From: Occallatibacter savannae
GTDB lineage: Bacteria > Acidobacteriota > Terriglobia > Terriglobales > Acidobacteriaceae
Length of the DNA: 64,000 nt
Direction: 5' to 3'
Assembly: GCF_003131205.1 (NCBI RefSeq)
Contig: NZ_QFFY01000004.1
Location: forward strand, 496,001 to 560,000
Below, piece by piece: positions 36,692-47,289 of the stretch (the stretch's first letter is position 1; each line of letters starts with the position of its first letter). The translations under genes and the position numbers were made by a program. Under the pieces are notes generated by a model. It did no database searches. It was not told where the DNA came from and worked only from the letters and a program-made list of their open reading frames with translations.

Positions 36692-38518
36692 GTGAGCCAG
36701 ACGATACGCAATATCGCCATCATCGCCCATGTCGACCACGGTAAGACCACACTTGTTGACGCCATGCTGCGGCAGTCAGGCACCTTCCGCGCCAACGAGC
36801 AGGTTGCCGAGCGCGTGATGGACTCCAACGAGCTGGAACGCGAGCGCGGCATCACCATTCTGGCCAAGAACACCGCCGTGAACTATGCCGGCGGCAAGAT
36901 CAACATCGTCGACACCCCGGGCCACGCCGACTTCGGCGGTGAAGTGGAACGCGCTTTGAAAATGGTGGATGGCGTGATGCTCCTGGTAGATGCCGCCGAG
37001 GGACCGCTGCCGCAGACGCGCTACGTGCTTGCCAAAGCCCTCGAAGCGAAGCTCGCGCCGATCGTGGTGATCAACAAGATCGATCGTCCGGACGCGCGGC
37101 CGCAGGAAGTGCTTAACGAGATATACGATCTTTTCATCGATCTCGATGCAGAGGAATCGCAGCTTGATTTTCCGGTGCTGTATGCAGTAGCCAAGGCGGG
37201 AACCGCGACCCTCGATCTGAATACGCCCGGTGAAAACCTGCAGCCGCTGTTTGAAACCATTGTTTCGACGATCCCGGCAGCGACAGGTGATTCAGAAGCG
37301 CCGCTTCAAATTCTCGTTACGAACCTCGACTACTCAGAATACTTTGGTCGCATCGCGATCTGCCGCGTCTTCCAGGGGACATTGCACGCAGGCGATGAGG
37401 TGAATATCTCGAAGCGCGACGGGTCACTGCAGAAGACTAAAATCACCAAGCTGTTTACATTTTCTGGTCTCAAGCGAACTGAGATGACGGAAACAGTGAT
37501 GGGAGACATCGTCGCAGTCGCCGGGGTCGAGGGCATCACCATCGGTGAGACCATCACCGCTCTCGAGACGCCCGCGCCGCTGCCTCTGATCGTGATTGAC
37601 GAGCCCACCATCGCCATTCAGTTCAGCGTGAACAACTCGCCATTCGCAGGCAGGGAAGGGCAGTACGTGACGAGCCGCAACCTGCGCGAGCGACTCGAAA
37701 AAGAATTGCTGACGAACGTCTCAATTCGCGTGGAGGAGACCGGGTCACCCGACACCTTCAAAGTACTCGGCCGAGGTGAATTGCAACTGGCCATTCTGAT
37801 CGAAATGATGCGGCGAGAGGGCTTCGAACTGATGGCGGGACGCCCCGAGATCGTGACCAAGGTTGTGGACGGCACGCGTATGGAACCCGTCGAGCACCTC
37901 ACGATCGACATTCCGGAGCAGTACACGGGCGTCGTCATTGAAAAGCTCGGACCCCGCAAAGGCGAAATGACCAAGATGCACAACCACGGTTCAGGCCGTG
38001 TGCGGCTTGAATTCCGCGTCCCCAGCCGCGGCCTAATCGGCCTGCGCAGCGAGATGCTCACCGAGACGCGCGGAACGATCGTGATGAACTCTCTTTTCGA
38101 TGGCTATATCCCTTACCAGGGTGAGATTCCGCAGCGGCCTACCGGAGCGCTGATCGCCGATCGTCAGGGCGTGACAACGACATACTCGCTGAATGGTCTG
38201 CAGGAGCGCGGGATACTGTTCCTCGGCGCCGGCGTGGACGTATACGAGGGCATGATCGTCGGCGAGCACTCGCGCGACAACGACCTCGACGTCAACGTGG
38301 TCCGCGAGAAGAAGCTCACAAATATGCGCGCATCGAGCGCAGACGAAGCTCTAAGGCTTGTGCCCTACAGAACACTGAACCTGGAGCAAGCGATCGAGTT
38401 CATTGCCGATGATGAGCTCGTCGAGATCACGCCGAAGTCGCTGCGCCTGCGTAAGAAAATACTGCAGGCGAATCGTCGGCCAAAGCGCTGGGAAAACGCC
38501 GAACAGTTCAGCGTGTAA
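36692..38518 (+). CDS. typA: Ribosome-associated GTPase TypA/BipA
   Basis: A 608-aa translational GTPase of the EF-G/LepA class that acts in ribosome assembly and stress adaptation. The G domain shows G1 [10 protein letters not shown]2 RGITI, G3 DTPGHAD, G4 NKIDR, followed by domain II and EF-G-like domains. The C-terminal BipA domain ends [11 protein letters not shown]. It starts with GTG at 36692, with AAAAGGA 12 bases before it. Confidence 0.96.
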   Translation: MSQTIRNIAIIAHVDHGKTTLVDAMLRQSGTFRANEQVAERVMDSNELERERGITILAKNTAVNYAGGKINIVDTPGHADFGGEVERALKMVDGVMLLVDAAEGPLPQTRYVLAKALEAKLAPIVVINKIDRPDARPQEVLNEIYDLFIDLDAEESQLDFPVLYAVAKAGTATLDLNTPGENLQPLFETIVSTIPAATGDSEAPLQILVTNLDYSEYFGRIAICRVFQGTLHAGDEVNISKRDGSLQKTKITKLFTFSGLKRTEMTETVMGDIVAVAGVEGITIGETITALETPAPLPLIVIDEPTIAIQFSVNNSPFAGREGQYVTSRNLRERLEKELLTNVSIRVEETGSPDTFKVLGRGELQLAILIEMMRREGFELMAGRPEIVTKVVDGTRMEPVEHLTIDIPEQYTGVVIEKLGPRKGEMTKMHNHGSGRVRLEFRVPSRGLIGLRSEMLTETRGTIVMNSLFDGYIPYQGEIPQRPTGALIADRQGVTTTYSLNGLQERGILFLGAGVDVYEGMIVGEHSRDNDLDVNVVREKKLTNMRASSADEALRLVPYRTLNLEQAIEFIADDELVEITPKSLRLRKKILQANRRPKRWENAEQFSV

Positions 38519-38611
38519 CCCGGGTACAAGGGGCAAGGAAAGAGATCCAGATGCCCCACATCCCGCGCTGAGCGAAGCCAAAGGTTCCTCCCTCTGAGAC
38601 GTGGAGGAAGG

Positions 38612-39781
38612 CTAGCTCTCGCCCAGCATCCGCTTCTTCGCGTCGAGCACCCTTTCCAGTGCTTCCTCCGCTGTTGCACCGACCGACGATAGGTGTCCCA
38701 TCTTACGTCCCTTTTTGGCTCCTCGTTTTTCGTAGAGGTGCAGGCGTACGCCGGGGACGGAGAGCGCCGCTGGGAGATTCGGCGATGACGTAAGCCAGAT
38801 ATCACCGAGCAAGTTCACAATGGCGCAAGGTGTAATGAGAGTGGTATCCCCCAACGGCAGATTGCACGTGGTTCGCACAAGCTGTTCGAACTGGCTTGTG
38901 ACGCATCCGCGCTCGCTCTGGTGATAACTGTTGTGGGGACGCGGCGCCATTTCGTTGACGAGCAATCTGCCCTGCTTGGTGATGAACATCTCCACACAGA
39001 GCAGGCCCTCAATCTCGAGCTTCGTCACGATGTCGGCTGCAAGCTTTTCCGCTTTCGCCTCCATCTCGGGCGATATGCTCGCAGGCAAAACGCTCCATGA
39101 CAGAATCTGATTTTCATGGTGATTGCGTGCAGCGGGAAAGCTGCGCACCTCGCCCGACGGAGTCCGGGCAGCCATCACGCTGATCTCATGCGCGAGGTAG
39201 AGAGCCTGTTCGGCGACTGCTGGTTTCTCGCCGAGAGTGGTCCAGGCATCCTTGATCGCTTGCTGGGTGGATGGAGTTTCCAGCCCGAGCCTGACCTGTC
39301 CGCGGCCGTCATAGCCGCCGCGTCCGATCTTCAGGTAAACCCGACCGCCCAGCGTTTCAACCGCATCATGCAGTTCTGCTTCGCTTCGAACCACCCGAAA
39401 CGGGCCTACAGGGAATCCATTCTCTGCGAGCCAGGTCTTCTGGATGGTCTTGTCCTGGATGATGCGCACAGGCTCCACGCCAGGGCGCAGAGGCGCGAGC
39501 TCCGCAACCTGCCTGAGAGCATCGACGCCGATTTGTTCGATCTCGAGTGTCAGAGCGTCAGATCCCCTCGCCAGCTTCAACGCTGCGGAAACATCATCCC
39601 AGGCTCCGACGATGGTCTCATCGACCACAAAGCTTGCAGGACATTTCGGCTCCGGGTCCATTACACGCACGCGATACCCCATTGTGCGAGCGGCCATCGC
39701 AGTCATGCGGCCGAGTTGGCCGCCTCCGAGAATGCCGATCATGCCGCCAGGTTCAACAACAGGAATGGAATTATCAGGCAC
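38612..39781 (-). CDS. purK: 5-(carboxyamino)imidazole ribonucleotide synthase PurK
   Basis: A 389-aa ATP-grasp enzyme of purine synthesis that carboxylates AIR using bicarbonate and ATP. Seen: GMIGILGGGQLGRM at the N-terminus, then KIGRGGYDGRGQ and the Mg/ATP site LVNEMAPRPHNSYH. Translation probably starts at a GTG (39781) that shares one base with the purE stop (TAGTG), indicating coupling. An ATG at 39742 is the alternative. Downstream of purE in the usual order. Confidence 0.94.
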   Translation of the reverse strand: MPDNSIPVVEPGGMIGILGGGQLGRMTAMAARTMGYRVRVMDPEPKCPASFVVDETIVGAWDDVSAALKLARGSDALTLEIEQIGVDALRQVAELAPLRPGVEPVRIIQDKTIQKTWLAENGFPVGPFRVVRSEAELHDAVETLGGRVYLKIGRGGYDGRGQVRLGLETPSTQQAIKDAWTTLGEKPAVAEQALYLAHEISVMAARTPSGEVRSFPAARNHHENQILSWSVLPASISPEMEAKAEKLAADIVTKLEIEGLLCVEMFITKQGRLLVNEMAPRPHNSYHQSERGCVTSQFEQLVRTTCNLPLGDTTLITPCAIVNLLGDIWLTSSPNLPAALSVPGVRLHLYEKRGAKKGRKMGHLSSVGATAEEALERVLDAKKRMLGES

Positions 39782-40269
39782 TAGGGAAGCTCCTGGATCA
39801 TCACTTCATCGGTGCGAGCCTTGCGCCAGGCGGCGAGCCGATCGTAAAGCGAGGCGTCGCTTGCAGCTAAAATTTCCGCCGCAAAGATCGCGGCGTTTGC
39901 CGCTCCCGGCTTGCCGATCGCTAGCGTACCCACTGGAACGCCCTTTGGCATTTGCACGATGGAGAGCAGGGAATCAAGACCGTTGAGCAAGGTCGCCGGA
40001 ACCGGAACGCCGAGCACAGGCACCAGAGTTTTTGCCGCGAGCATGCCAGGGAGGTGAGCCGCGCCGCCCGCGCCGGCGATGATGACGCGTAGTCCTCGAT
40101 CGCGCGCTGTCTCAGCATATTCGAACAGCCAGTCGGGAGTGCGGTGGGCGCTGACAACACGCGCTTCGTGGGGAATGTCGAGGGCGCTCAGGAGTTCAAC
40201 GGCTGCTGAGAGCACTTCGTAGTCGCTCTTAGAGCCCATCACTACGCCGATTAACGGCTTCTCGCTCAT
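39781..40269 (-). CDS. purE: N5-CAIR mutase PurE
   Basis: A 162-aa class I PurE that converts N5-CAIR to CAIR. Motifs are GVVMGSKSDYEVL, VSAHRTPDWL, IAGAGGAAHLPGM and VPVLGVPV. The length fits the family. It is first in the purEK pair. Confidence 0.95.
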   Translation of the reverse strand: MSEKPLIGVVMGSKSDYEVLSAAVELLSALDIPHEARVVSAHRTPDWLFEYAETARDRGLRVIIAGAGGAAHLPGMLAAKTLVPVLGVPVPATLLNGLDSLLSIVQMPKGVPVGTLAIGKPGAANAAIFAAEILAASDASLYDRLAAWRKARTDEVMIQELP

Positions 40270-40330
40270 GGGGTGATTATAAGAGGATCCACTCGACCCA
40301 GACTGCCTTGAGCTGCTGAGTCGAAACTCG

Positions 40331-40558
40331 TCAATGCCGATGCCAGGCTTGCACCGCGACCTCTACCACTGTCAATACGACGCTGAAGGCCGCCAGGAAG
40401 CCCTTGGCCCGGTCCCAATTCTGCTCGTGAACCTCCATGCGCCGTTCGAGGTCGGCGATTCGGCCGCCATTGCCATCGCCAGTCAGGGCGTGCATTTGGG
40501 ATTTCAATACGCTGAGGTCACTTAGCACCTGTGCTTCGAATTCATTCATCATTCGCAT
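40331..40558 (-). CDS. Small coiled-coil protein with C-terminal membrane segment
   Basis: A 75-aa protein with an N-terminal helical, coiled-coil-like half (FEAQVLSDLSVLKSQM, RIADLERRMEVHEQNWDRAKG) and one hydrophobic C-terminal segment (FLAAFSVVLTVVEVAVQAW). The layout is that of phage XhlA-type or DUF1515-like small membrane proteins, but identity is not proven. GGAG lies 8 bases before the ATG at 40558. Confidence 0.55.
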   Translation of the reverse strand: MRMMNEFEAQVLSDLSVLKSQMHALTGDGNGGRIADLERRMEVHEQNWDRAKGFLAAFSVVLTVVEVAVQAWHRH

Positions 40559-40601
40559 CCGTTTTGCTCCGTTCGCTGCTGTCTACGAAGCAAGCGGAAG
40601 G

Positions 40602-40997
40602 TTAAAGATCAAAGCCGCTGAGAATTCCGAGTAGTTTGGCGGCGTAGAACCGTCGGTACTCAGTGCTGGTTGTGCCGTCGCTCATGTGATAAATGGCGGT
40701 ATAAAACAAGCCCGCTGGGCTGGACCCGAGGTTCGGCGCTAGGTTCACACTGACAAACCCGTCGGCCCCAATGTTTGTGGTCAGCTTGCCCGCGGCAATC
40801 GCTTGATTCGTCGCCGTCGTAAATGCAGGCCAGCTCACCTGCAAGGTGCCCGATCCCGTAGATCCGTTCGCCAGATACACCGTTCCCTGCACAGTTGTTG
40901 TGCTGATCGCCTGGGCGGACGCTACGAGCCCAAAGGCGGCCCAGATCACTCCCCAGCGAAGAATGGCGCGGATATTACAGTTTCTAAAAAGCGTCAT
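40602..40997 (-). CDS. Secreted protein with an acidobacterial repeat-type domain, possibly truncated
   Basis: A 131-aa protein with a signal peptide (ILRWGVIWAAFGLVASAQA). Its domain reads TTTVQGTVYLANGSTGSGTLQVSWPAF and later SVNLAPNLGSSPAGLFYTAIYHMSDGTTSTEYR, a unit I associate with larger acidobacterial exported proteins. It stops soon after STEYRRF. In the +1 frame, the same DNA reads DGSTPPNYSEFSAALIFNLP before a stop, so a frameshift may have altered the tail. It may be co-transcribed with the 75-aa gene. Confidence 0.6.
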   Translation of the reverse strand: MTLFRNCNIRAILRWGVIWAAFGLVASAQAISTTTVQGTVYLANGSTGSGTLQVSWPAFTTATNQAIAAGKLTTNIGADGFVSVNLAPNLGSSPAGLFYTAIYHMSDGTTSTEYRRFYAAKLLGILSGFDL

Positions 40998-41418
40998 GAG
41001 AAATCAGTCCTCTTCAACTGCAGCAGGATTGATTCCGGTCCGGTTTCGAACCGGTTGCTTCGTCTGTGCAGCTCATCGTTCAATTTGCCGCTCGAGTCAT
41101 ACGAGTGCGATTAACGCTGCGCATATGCGCGTCTCGTACATCTCGCATTCACTTCCCGCGTCGGGAATGTGATAGGTATTCCATCTGAGGCCGTCCGCCG
41201 CGCACGCTGTCTCTCGCGTACTGGCCGAGTATCGAAATCGCCTCATCTTGCGACTGCTTTCAGCTTAGCGAAAACCCACTAAATTGACTGCAAATGGACT
41301 TGAGCGCTTCTAATACAGTGAAATCAAGTGCTTACCCCAGTGTGTGCCGGTGGGAGATCTTGACTTTCAAAATCGTGGTTCACCCACCCCTGCGGGATTG
41401 ATCGACTACCATTAGCCA
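40998..41418. other. Intergenic region
   Basis: 420 bases between the divergent secreted-protein and isoaspartyl-peptidase genes. It contains a small CCGGTT/AACCGG inverted repeat near 41040-41054 but no convincing promoter pair or small gene. Confidence 0.4.
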
Positions 41419-42399
41419 GTGAGAACTGCCACACACAAACCTGTCCTGGTCGTTCATGGTGGAGCATGGGCCATTCCCGATGAAGCTGCCGCAGACCACG
41501 AGTCCGGCGTTCGCAAGGCTCTAGACGCTGGCTACGCCGTCTTGTCTCGTGGCGGCACGTCTGTCGACGCCGTCGAAGCGGCCGTCACCATCATGGAGGA
41601 CGATCCCACGTTCGACGCAGGTCGCGGAAGCTTCCTGACTTCCGACGGCCGCGTGCAGCTCGATGCTCTTCTCATGGACGGTGGCCGGATGAAGGCGGGT
41701 GGCGTCGCTTGCGTCGAGCGCCTTCGAAATCCTATCCAGGCCGCGCGCCTCGTGTTAGAAAAAAGTCCTCACGTTTACTTCGTCGGTACAGGAGCTGAGC
41801 AGTTCGCTCACGCGCATGGCATGACTCTGATTGAAAACTCTGAGCTCGTTCTCGACCGCGAGCGCGAACGTCTCACACAGGCCAAGCAGCGGGAAGCCGC
41901 TGGACTCGCCGACGATACCTTCAGCGGACTGGAAGATGACAAGAGCCCTGAAACCGCCGTCGCGCGAGCCTCAGAAGCGGAAGACTTCCAGAGTCATGAC
42001 ACCGTTGGAGCTATTGCTCTCGACATCGACGGCAATCTGGCAGCTGGCACTTCTACAGGCGGCACGCTGAATAAGACTCCCGGCCGCGTTGGCGATTCCT
42101 CGCTGATCGGCTGCGGGTGCTACGCTGACAACCTTTCGGCTGCCGTCTCGCTCACAGGCTGGGGTGAACCGATCATGAAACTCGTGCTCGGCAAGTGGGC
42201 CGTTGATCGCGTCGCCGCCGGAACTGCCCCTGAACTCGCCACCCGCGAAGCCATGTCATATCTCTACAGCAGACTTGGCGGACGTGGAGGCATCATTCTG
42301 CTCGGTCCGGATGGACGATTCGGCATTGCCCACAACACCCCGGCAATGGCGTGGGGTGTGGCAACCGAAAACTCAATACAGACCGGCCTGCGACTCTAG
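41419..42399 (+). CDS. Isoaspartyl peptidase/L-asparaginase (Ntn hydrolase)
   Basis: A 326-aa enzyme of the N-terminal nucleophile class that splits itself before Thr195 (QSHDTVGAIALD) and then hydrolyses isoaspartyl dipeptides or asparagine. Also seen: VVHGGAW at the start, GTSVDAVEAAV, AGRGS, and GTSTGGTLNKTPGRVGDS for substrate binding. It starts with GTG at 41419. The spacer before the nucleophile is rich in Asp and Glu (DDTFSGLEDDKSPE). Confidence 0.9.
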   Translation: MRTATHKPVLVVHGGAWAIPDEAAADHESGVRKALDAGYAVLSRGGTSVDAVEAAVTIMEDDPTFDAGRGSFLTSDGRVQLDALLMDGGRMKAGGVACVERLRNPIQAARLVLEKSPHVYFVGTGAEQFAHAHGMTLIENSELVLDRERERLTQAKQREAAGLADDTFSGLEDDKSPETAVARASEAEDFQSHDTVGAIALDIDGNLAAGTSTGGTLNKTPGRVGDSSLIGCGCYADNLSAAVSLTGWGEPIMKLVLGKWAVDRVAAGTAPELATREAMSYLYSRLGGRGGIILLGPDGRFGIAHNTPAMAWGVATENSIQTGLRL

Positions 42400-42494
42400 A
42401 AACAGGTATGGGATGCAAGTCGGTCCCTCCGATCGGGCTTTCACCATTCGAAGGGAACAGAACAGTAGCGCGCTCTAGTTGCGTGCGGGCCAAG

Positions 42495-43502
42495 TCATCG
42501 ACAAGCCGCGCATCGCTTGAGCGCAAACGCCGCTCCCACAATCCCTACACCGAGCAATACCGCCCCCAGTGCACCCGCATGCCTCTCTGCAAACGCCTCT
42601 GCGCTCCAGTTCTTCGCACGACAATCAAATGATCCGTGAGCTCCGTGATCACCCGGCAGCGGATGATACAGGTTATTCGGACGATCCGGATCCTCCCCCC
42701 CGTCGTACTGCTGCGAATCGTATCCGTTCTTCGCAAGGTAATGATCGGCATAAGACGGCACAAGCTTGTTCCCGAATATTGCCTTCACCACGGACCACGA
42801 CGCGTACCACTCGCGCCGCTCAGCATGGTGCGCCGCGTGGTAAATCAACCGTGCAGCCACTTCCGGCTGATAGATCGGCGGCACCGGCTGTGCCTTTCGC
42901 GGCAGGCGGCTCTTCACCCATCCGAATTGCGGCGTATTCAGAGCCGGCATTTGCACCATCGTGGTCTTCACGTTGCTTCCATCGTGGATCAGCTCCGTGC
43001 GCAACGACGCAAAGAACCCGAGTATCGCATGCTTTGAAGCGCAATACGCAGCCTGCAGGGGAATGCTTCGATAGGCCAATGCCGATCCAACGTGCACAAT
43101 GGTCCCGCGATCACGTGGCAGCATGTACTTCAGCGCAGCGAGCGTGCCGTACACATATCCAAGGTACGTCACTTCTGTGACCCGCTTGAACTCCTCCGCC
43201 GTCATCTCCTTGATGGGAGAAAACACCGAAGCCATCGCGTCGTTTACCCAGATGTCGATGGGCCCCAGCTTTTGCTCCACCTCGTCTGCTGCGCGCTGCA
43301 CCTGGCCCGCGTCCGCAACATCGACCGGTAGAATCAGTGCTCTCCCACCCTGCTCCTCTACCTCGCGCGCCGCTGCCTCTAGCCCGTCCGTTCCGCGAGC
43401 AATCAGCCCGATGTCGGCTCCGCGCTTTGCAAACTCCCGGACCGCGGCGCGTCCCACTCCCGCGGACGCACCCGTGATCACCACAATCTCCCGTTTCTGC
43501 AC
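42495..43502 (-). CDS. SDR family oxidoreductase with C-terminal membrane segment
   Basis: A 335-aa protein. The first 200 residues are a classical SDR: TGASAGVG (10-17), Ser140, Tyr153 and Lys157 (AAYCASKHAILG). The usual NNAG is VNDAM here. A 130-residue C-terminal part follows, ending in a hydrophobic helix (ALGAVLLGVGIVGAAFAL), suggesting membrane attachment. Substrate unknown. It converges with the isoaspartyl peptidase gene. Confidence 0.85.
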   Translation of the reverse strand: MQKREIVVITGASAGVGRAAVREFAKRGADIGLIARGTDGLEAAAREVEEQGGRALILPVDVADAGQVQRAADEVEQKLGPIDIWVNDAMASVFSPIKEMTAEEFKRVTEVTYLGYVYGTLAALKYMLPRDRGTIVHVGSALAYRSIPLQAAYCASKHAILGFFASLRTELIHDGSNVKTTMVQMPALNTPQFGWVKSRLPRKAQPVPPIYQPEVAARLIYHAAHHAERREWYASWSVVKAIFGNKLVPSYADHYLAKNGYDSQQYDGGEDPDRPNNLYHPLPGDHGAHGSFDCRAKNWSAEAFAERHAGALGAVLLGVGIVGAAFALKRCAACR

Positions 43503-43578
43503 CTGAAGACTCCTCTCTTCAGGTTGGGATGCAGTTTCTTTCGAACGAGAAGCCGTCCTCTCGCAGATGGTGCTTCAC

Positions 43579-46500
43579 TTACGCGAGGACGAGCTTCGGA
43601 GCCTCGCCTCGCGTGTCTGCGTCTCTCATCTGCACGGTTATAGTGCGCGACTCACCCGGCATCAGTGCGATGTAGTTATCTGAGTAGATGGCAGGCAGAA
43701 CCCGATCTCCCGATTTCTCTCGCACCGCCTTAACCCGCACCATTAAAGCTGGCGATTGTCCCGTGTTCTGAATTTCCGCTCTGAGCTGCCATTCATCCCC
43801 GTTCTTCCCTCCGCTTGTGTTGATCTCCAGCTTTGGGGCAGGCAATTCGCGAATCGCTTTGAAGTCGTTCTGCTTCAAACCTCTCCAGTAAAAATTGCTC
43901 GAAACTGTCTCAGATCCGCGCATGAGTGACAATCTCAGGAAATGAACCGGCGTCAGCCCACTGGGATAGCTCATGCGTATGCACGAAACCGTCGCGTCCT
44001 CCGCGCTGTCCAGCGTTGCCGTCTTCTGGTCGACTCGCTTCCCATCCATGTTCAATATCTCGACAGACGCCTGCAGACCGGCGGCCTTTCCAGCGCTGTA
44101 GTTCACCACTTCTATCGTGTCTTCAAGGCTGTTCCACTGGATGTGCAGCGGCTCCGATCCCTTTTTGCATCCGTAGTAAGCGGCGGTCGGTTCGAAATAG
44201 TAGTCGTATGTCTGCCAGACGAACGACGGCCAGCACGAGTGGCTCATCCAAAGCAGCACGCCCATTCGATACTTGCTCTGAGCCTCAAACATCGCGCGGT
44301 ACGTGTCGTAGTTCACGAATTGCGCAAGCTTGATCCACTCCTCCGCGCTGTTCGCGCCTCCGTAGCTGTTGTCCACGATCGATCGGAAGGCTGCTCCGCC
44401 CATCGCGCCTACAAGGCAAAAGTCGTGTATTCCCCAGTCGAGCGCCTGCGGCCACAACGCCTTCTCCGGCATCATCAGCTTGACGCTCTCAATCGGCGGG
44501 ATATTTGGCGCGCCAATCTCGCTGTGCAACTGCTTGTCCGCCACCTGGAAGTAGAACGGCGCAGGATTGGCCCAATACGGCCCATGCCCGCTGACAACCT
44601 TGTCCGCAGAACTCGGAATGTAGTGCAGCATCGGATGCAGATCGCTCAAAATCTGCCGCAGCCCCGATTCGAGCGCAGGTGGCGGGAAGCCCTCATTCCT
44701 CCCGCAATACAGCCCAACGGAAGGATGATTCCGGATCCGAAGCACGAGATCCTTTGCGTTCTTCAGGAACATGTTGTTGTCGTTCGGCTCCGGCCCATCC
44801 CATGGATTCGCGAGCCAGAAGTCCTGCCACACCACCACCCCGTGCCGGTCGCAAGCTTCGTAGAACGCCTCGTCAGGAATCTGCCCCACCCAGTTGCGGA
44901 TCATCGTGAAGTTCATCTCACGGTGATAGCGGACTGCAGCATCGTACTCGCGCGCGCGATACCGCAGCATCGATTCCGCAAATCCCCAGTTCCCGCCGCG
45001 AGCAACGAACCTCCGTCCATTCACCCAAATCCGCAGATCGCCGCCGTCCTCGCTGTAGGTCATCTGCCGAATTCCAGTCTTGAACGACTTCGAGTCGAGC
45101 ACCTTCGAGCCCGCTCGCACCGAAATCTGCACGTCATACAGGTACGGATCGCCATATCCTGTCGGCCACCAAAGCTTGGGATTCTGCACCTTCAGAGCCG
45201 GCGTGTTCGACGGGTCAAGCGTGATCGTCCTGCGTTCGTTCCCGGCTAGCTTCACCTTCTGCTCGAAGCTGATCTCGCCAATCTGGCCATGAACAACACC
45301 GCTCCAGGCGTGAGCCTGATGATTGATCACATCCGCCTGCACCGTCAGCTCTGCAGAAGACACATCGGGAAGCGGCAGCTTCGTTGAAACGAACGGATTC
45401 TCAATCGTTACCTCATCTGCGATCTCAAGCGAAACATTTCCCCAGATGCCAATGTCGCGGCCACGCATCGTGGAGATCCAATCCCATCCCACGGTCGAGT
45501 GAAATGTCGGATTATCCGCCCCGAGCCCGCCGCCGTTCTTGCTGCAAACCTCATAAGTCTTCTGGTGTACGCTACCCGGGTTCGCGTTCTTCTCAATGCG
45601 GACTGCCAGAGCATTCACTTTTCCCGAAAGCAGCTTCTGCGTCACATCGAATCGTCCGCGAATGAAGCCGCCCTCAATCCTTCCTAGTTTTTCGCCGTTG
45701 AGGAAGACATCGGCCTCCCAGTCGATTCCATCGAGATTTAGCCAGGCAGTCTGCTGTGCCGTTTTAGCCGGCGCAGTGAACTCGGTTCGATACCAAAAGT
45801 CTGAATGGAAATAGGAATCGGAAATGTGCAGCTGATTCTGCCCGAAGTTTGGATCCGGAATCGCCCCAACATTCAGATAAGAAGTCAGCACCGTGCCGGG
45901 CACCGTAGCCGCGAGCCACTCCTCGTCTTTGAAGCCGGTCTTCGACACCGTCGCACCGTCTTCGGCGACAAAGTTCGCTCGCTGCAGCTTCCACGATCCT
46001 CCCGCAAGCACGAGCTTGCGATCCGTCGGGCTTTTCGCGGCTGGCTTGGGCTTTGCAACGAAACCTCCGCGTCCAAAAACCTCGATCTCGCTCAGGATGT
46101 ACCCGTACTCGGTCGCGGGCTGCTTCATGAGAACTCGGACATATCTTCCAGATGCCGGTTGCGCCAGCTTCAAATCATCTGTGAGCTCCGTACTTCCTCC
46201 CAGCGCCTGAACGTCATGCCAGGTTTCCGCATCATCAGACACCTGCAGCATTCCTTGCGAAGCTCGCGCGATCCAGTAGAGCTTCACATGGTCGAACTCA
46301 CATCTGGCTCCAAGATCGACATACACCCACTCCTCGCCCAAACCCGCGCTCATCCACGCGCTCGTAAAGCTGTAGGGGCCGCCGATCTCAACCCGCTCAT
46401 CTCCCTTTGAAAAGACAACCTGCCCAATACGCCAGCTCGCACCAAATGCCGCCGTACTTCCGTGCGCTCCCGTCGAACACACCACGCGATACATCCGGCT

Positions 46501-47205
46501 TTTCGATGGAGAGTTCAACTGAATCGTCGGTGTAAAAAAGTGATTCGGCGCGCAGAAGTCCGGAGGATATCCTGCGGTCGATGTCGGTTGGGTCGAAGCG
46601 GCATTGCCAACCTCCTGCCATGTCCGCCCGTCGTCCGAGGTCGAAATCGTAAACTTCAGGGAACTCGCCGAAGCAGTCATCGGAGAGACAACGAAAAGCT
46701 GAATCCTGTCCACCTCCGGCGCAGCCTCTCCGCCCGCAATCTGAATGTCGATCTGCGCCGTTCCCCCCATTACCTCGAGCGTATTCATCGGGCAATGATC
46801 GAGCACGGTCTCGCGTTCCGTCTTCGGTAGAGGCCCGCGTGTGCCTTCTGACACAACCACCCAACGGGGCAGCGTAGTCGCCTTCATTCCGTCGGTTACA
46901 AGCTGAGCCGTCAGGTTGTAGTCATAGCTGCTCGAGTGAAATGCCGGTCGAAGCAGGGCTAGGTTCCTATACTTCCCGCTCGTGTCCGGCGCGAGAACCG
47001 GATCAAAATTTTCGCTTGGCTCTCCGGGATAAATGCCGATCCCCGCAGTATACGTAGACGCCGATTCTGCGCTCGCTGTCTCTGTTGGCTGTCCAGCAGT
47101 TGAATTCGGGTGACGCGCTTGCGCGAACGTCGAAACTCCATCCACCGCTACTGCAGCTCCCGCAATCATGGTTGTCTTCAGAAAATTCCTGCGCGATGTG
47201 CTCAT
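43579..47205 (-). CDS. Tat-exported GH2 glycoside hydrolase with discoidin-like domains
   Basis: A 1208-aa enzyme. The N-terminus MSTSRRNFLK...GAAVAVDG is a twin-arginine signal. Two discoidin (F5/8 C-like) modules occupy about 75-265 and 265-380. The GH2 body follows: jelly roll from about 395, Ig-like domain, TIM barrel from about 725. The acid/base is Glu838 in GLYCGRNEGFPPP and the nucleophile candidate is Glu896 in LHSEIGAP. The pattern is close to exo-beta-mannosidase/glucosaminidase enzymes rather than LacZ. A LacI-type operator lies 85 bases upstream, next to a LacI regulator gene. Confidence 0.88.
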   Translation of the reverse strand: MSTSRRNFLKTTMIAGAAVAVDGVSTFAQARHPNSTAGQPTETASAESASTYTAGIGIYPGEPSENFDPVLAPDTSGKYRNLALLRPAFHSSSYDYNLTAQLVTDGMKATTLPRWVVVSEGTRGPLPKTERETVLDHCPMNTLEVMGGTAQIDIQIAGGEAAPEVDRIQLFVVSPMTASASSLKFTISTSDDGRTWQEVGNAASTQPTSTAGYPPDFCAPNHFFTPTIQLNSPSKSRMYRVVCSTGAHGSTAAFGASWRIGQVVFSKGDERVEIGGPYSFTSAWMSAGLGEEWVYVDLGARCEFDHVKLYWIARASQGMLQVSDDAETWHDVQALGGSTELTDDLKLAQPASGRYVRVLMKQPATEYGYILSEIEVFGRGGFVAKPKPAAKSPTDRKLVLAGGSWKLQRANFVAEDGATVSKTGFKDEEWLAATVPGTVLTSYLNVGAIPDPNFGQNQLHISDSYFHSDFWYRTEFTAPAKTAQQTAWLNLDGIDWEADVFLNGEKLGRIEGGFIRGRFDVTQKLLSGKVNALAVRIEKNANPGSVHQKTYEVCSKNGGGLGADNPTFHSTVGWDWISTMRGRDIGIWGNVSLEIADEVTIENPFVSTKLPLPDVSSAELTVQADVINHQAHAWSGVVHGQIGEISFEQKVKLAGNERRTITLDPSNTPALKVQNPKLWWPTGYGDPYLYDVQISVRAGSKVLDSKSFKTGIRQMTYSEDGGDLRIWVNGRRFVARGGNWGFAESMLRYRAREYDAAVRYHREMNFTMIRNWVGQIPDEAFYEACDRHGVVVWQDFWLANPWDGPEPNDNNMFLKNAKDLVLRIRNHPSVGLYCGRNEGFPPPALESGLRQILSDLHPMLHYIPSSADKVVSGHGPYWANPAPFYFQVADKQLHSEIGAPNIPPIESVKLMMPEKALWPQALDWGIHDFCLVGAMGGAAFRSIVDNSYGGANSAEEWIKLAQFVNYDTYRAMFEAQSKYRMGVLLWMSHSCWPSFVWQTYDYYFEPTAAYYGCKKGSEPLHIQWNSLEDTIEVVNYSAGKAAGLQASVEILNMDGKRVDQKTATLDSAEDATVSCIRMSYPSGLTPVHFLRLSLMRGSETVSSNFYWRGLKQNDFKAIRELPAPKLEINTSGGKNGDEWQLRAEIQNTGQSPALMVRVKAVREKSGDRVLPAIYSDNYIALMPGESRTITVQMRDADTRGEAPKLVLA

Positions 47206-47289
47206 GCCTTTTTTGGCGTCCTTCCTGTATCGGCTTCGTTCGCGACGAGGTCGAATTAAAGCCTGCTTCGGGGGTCCATTCTAATCGAA

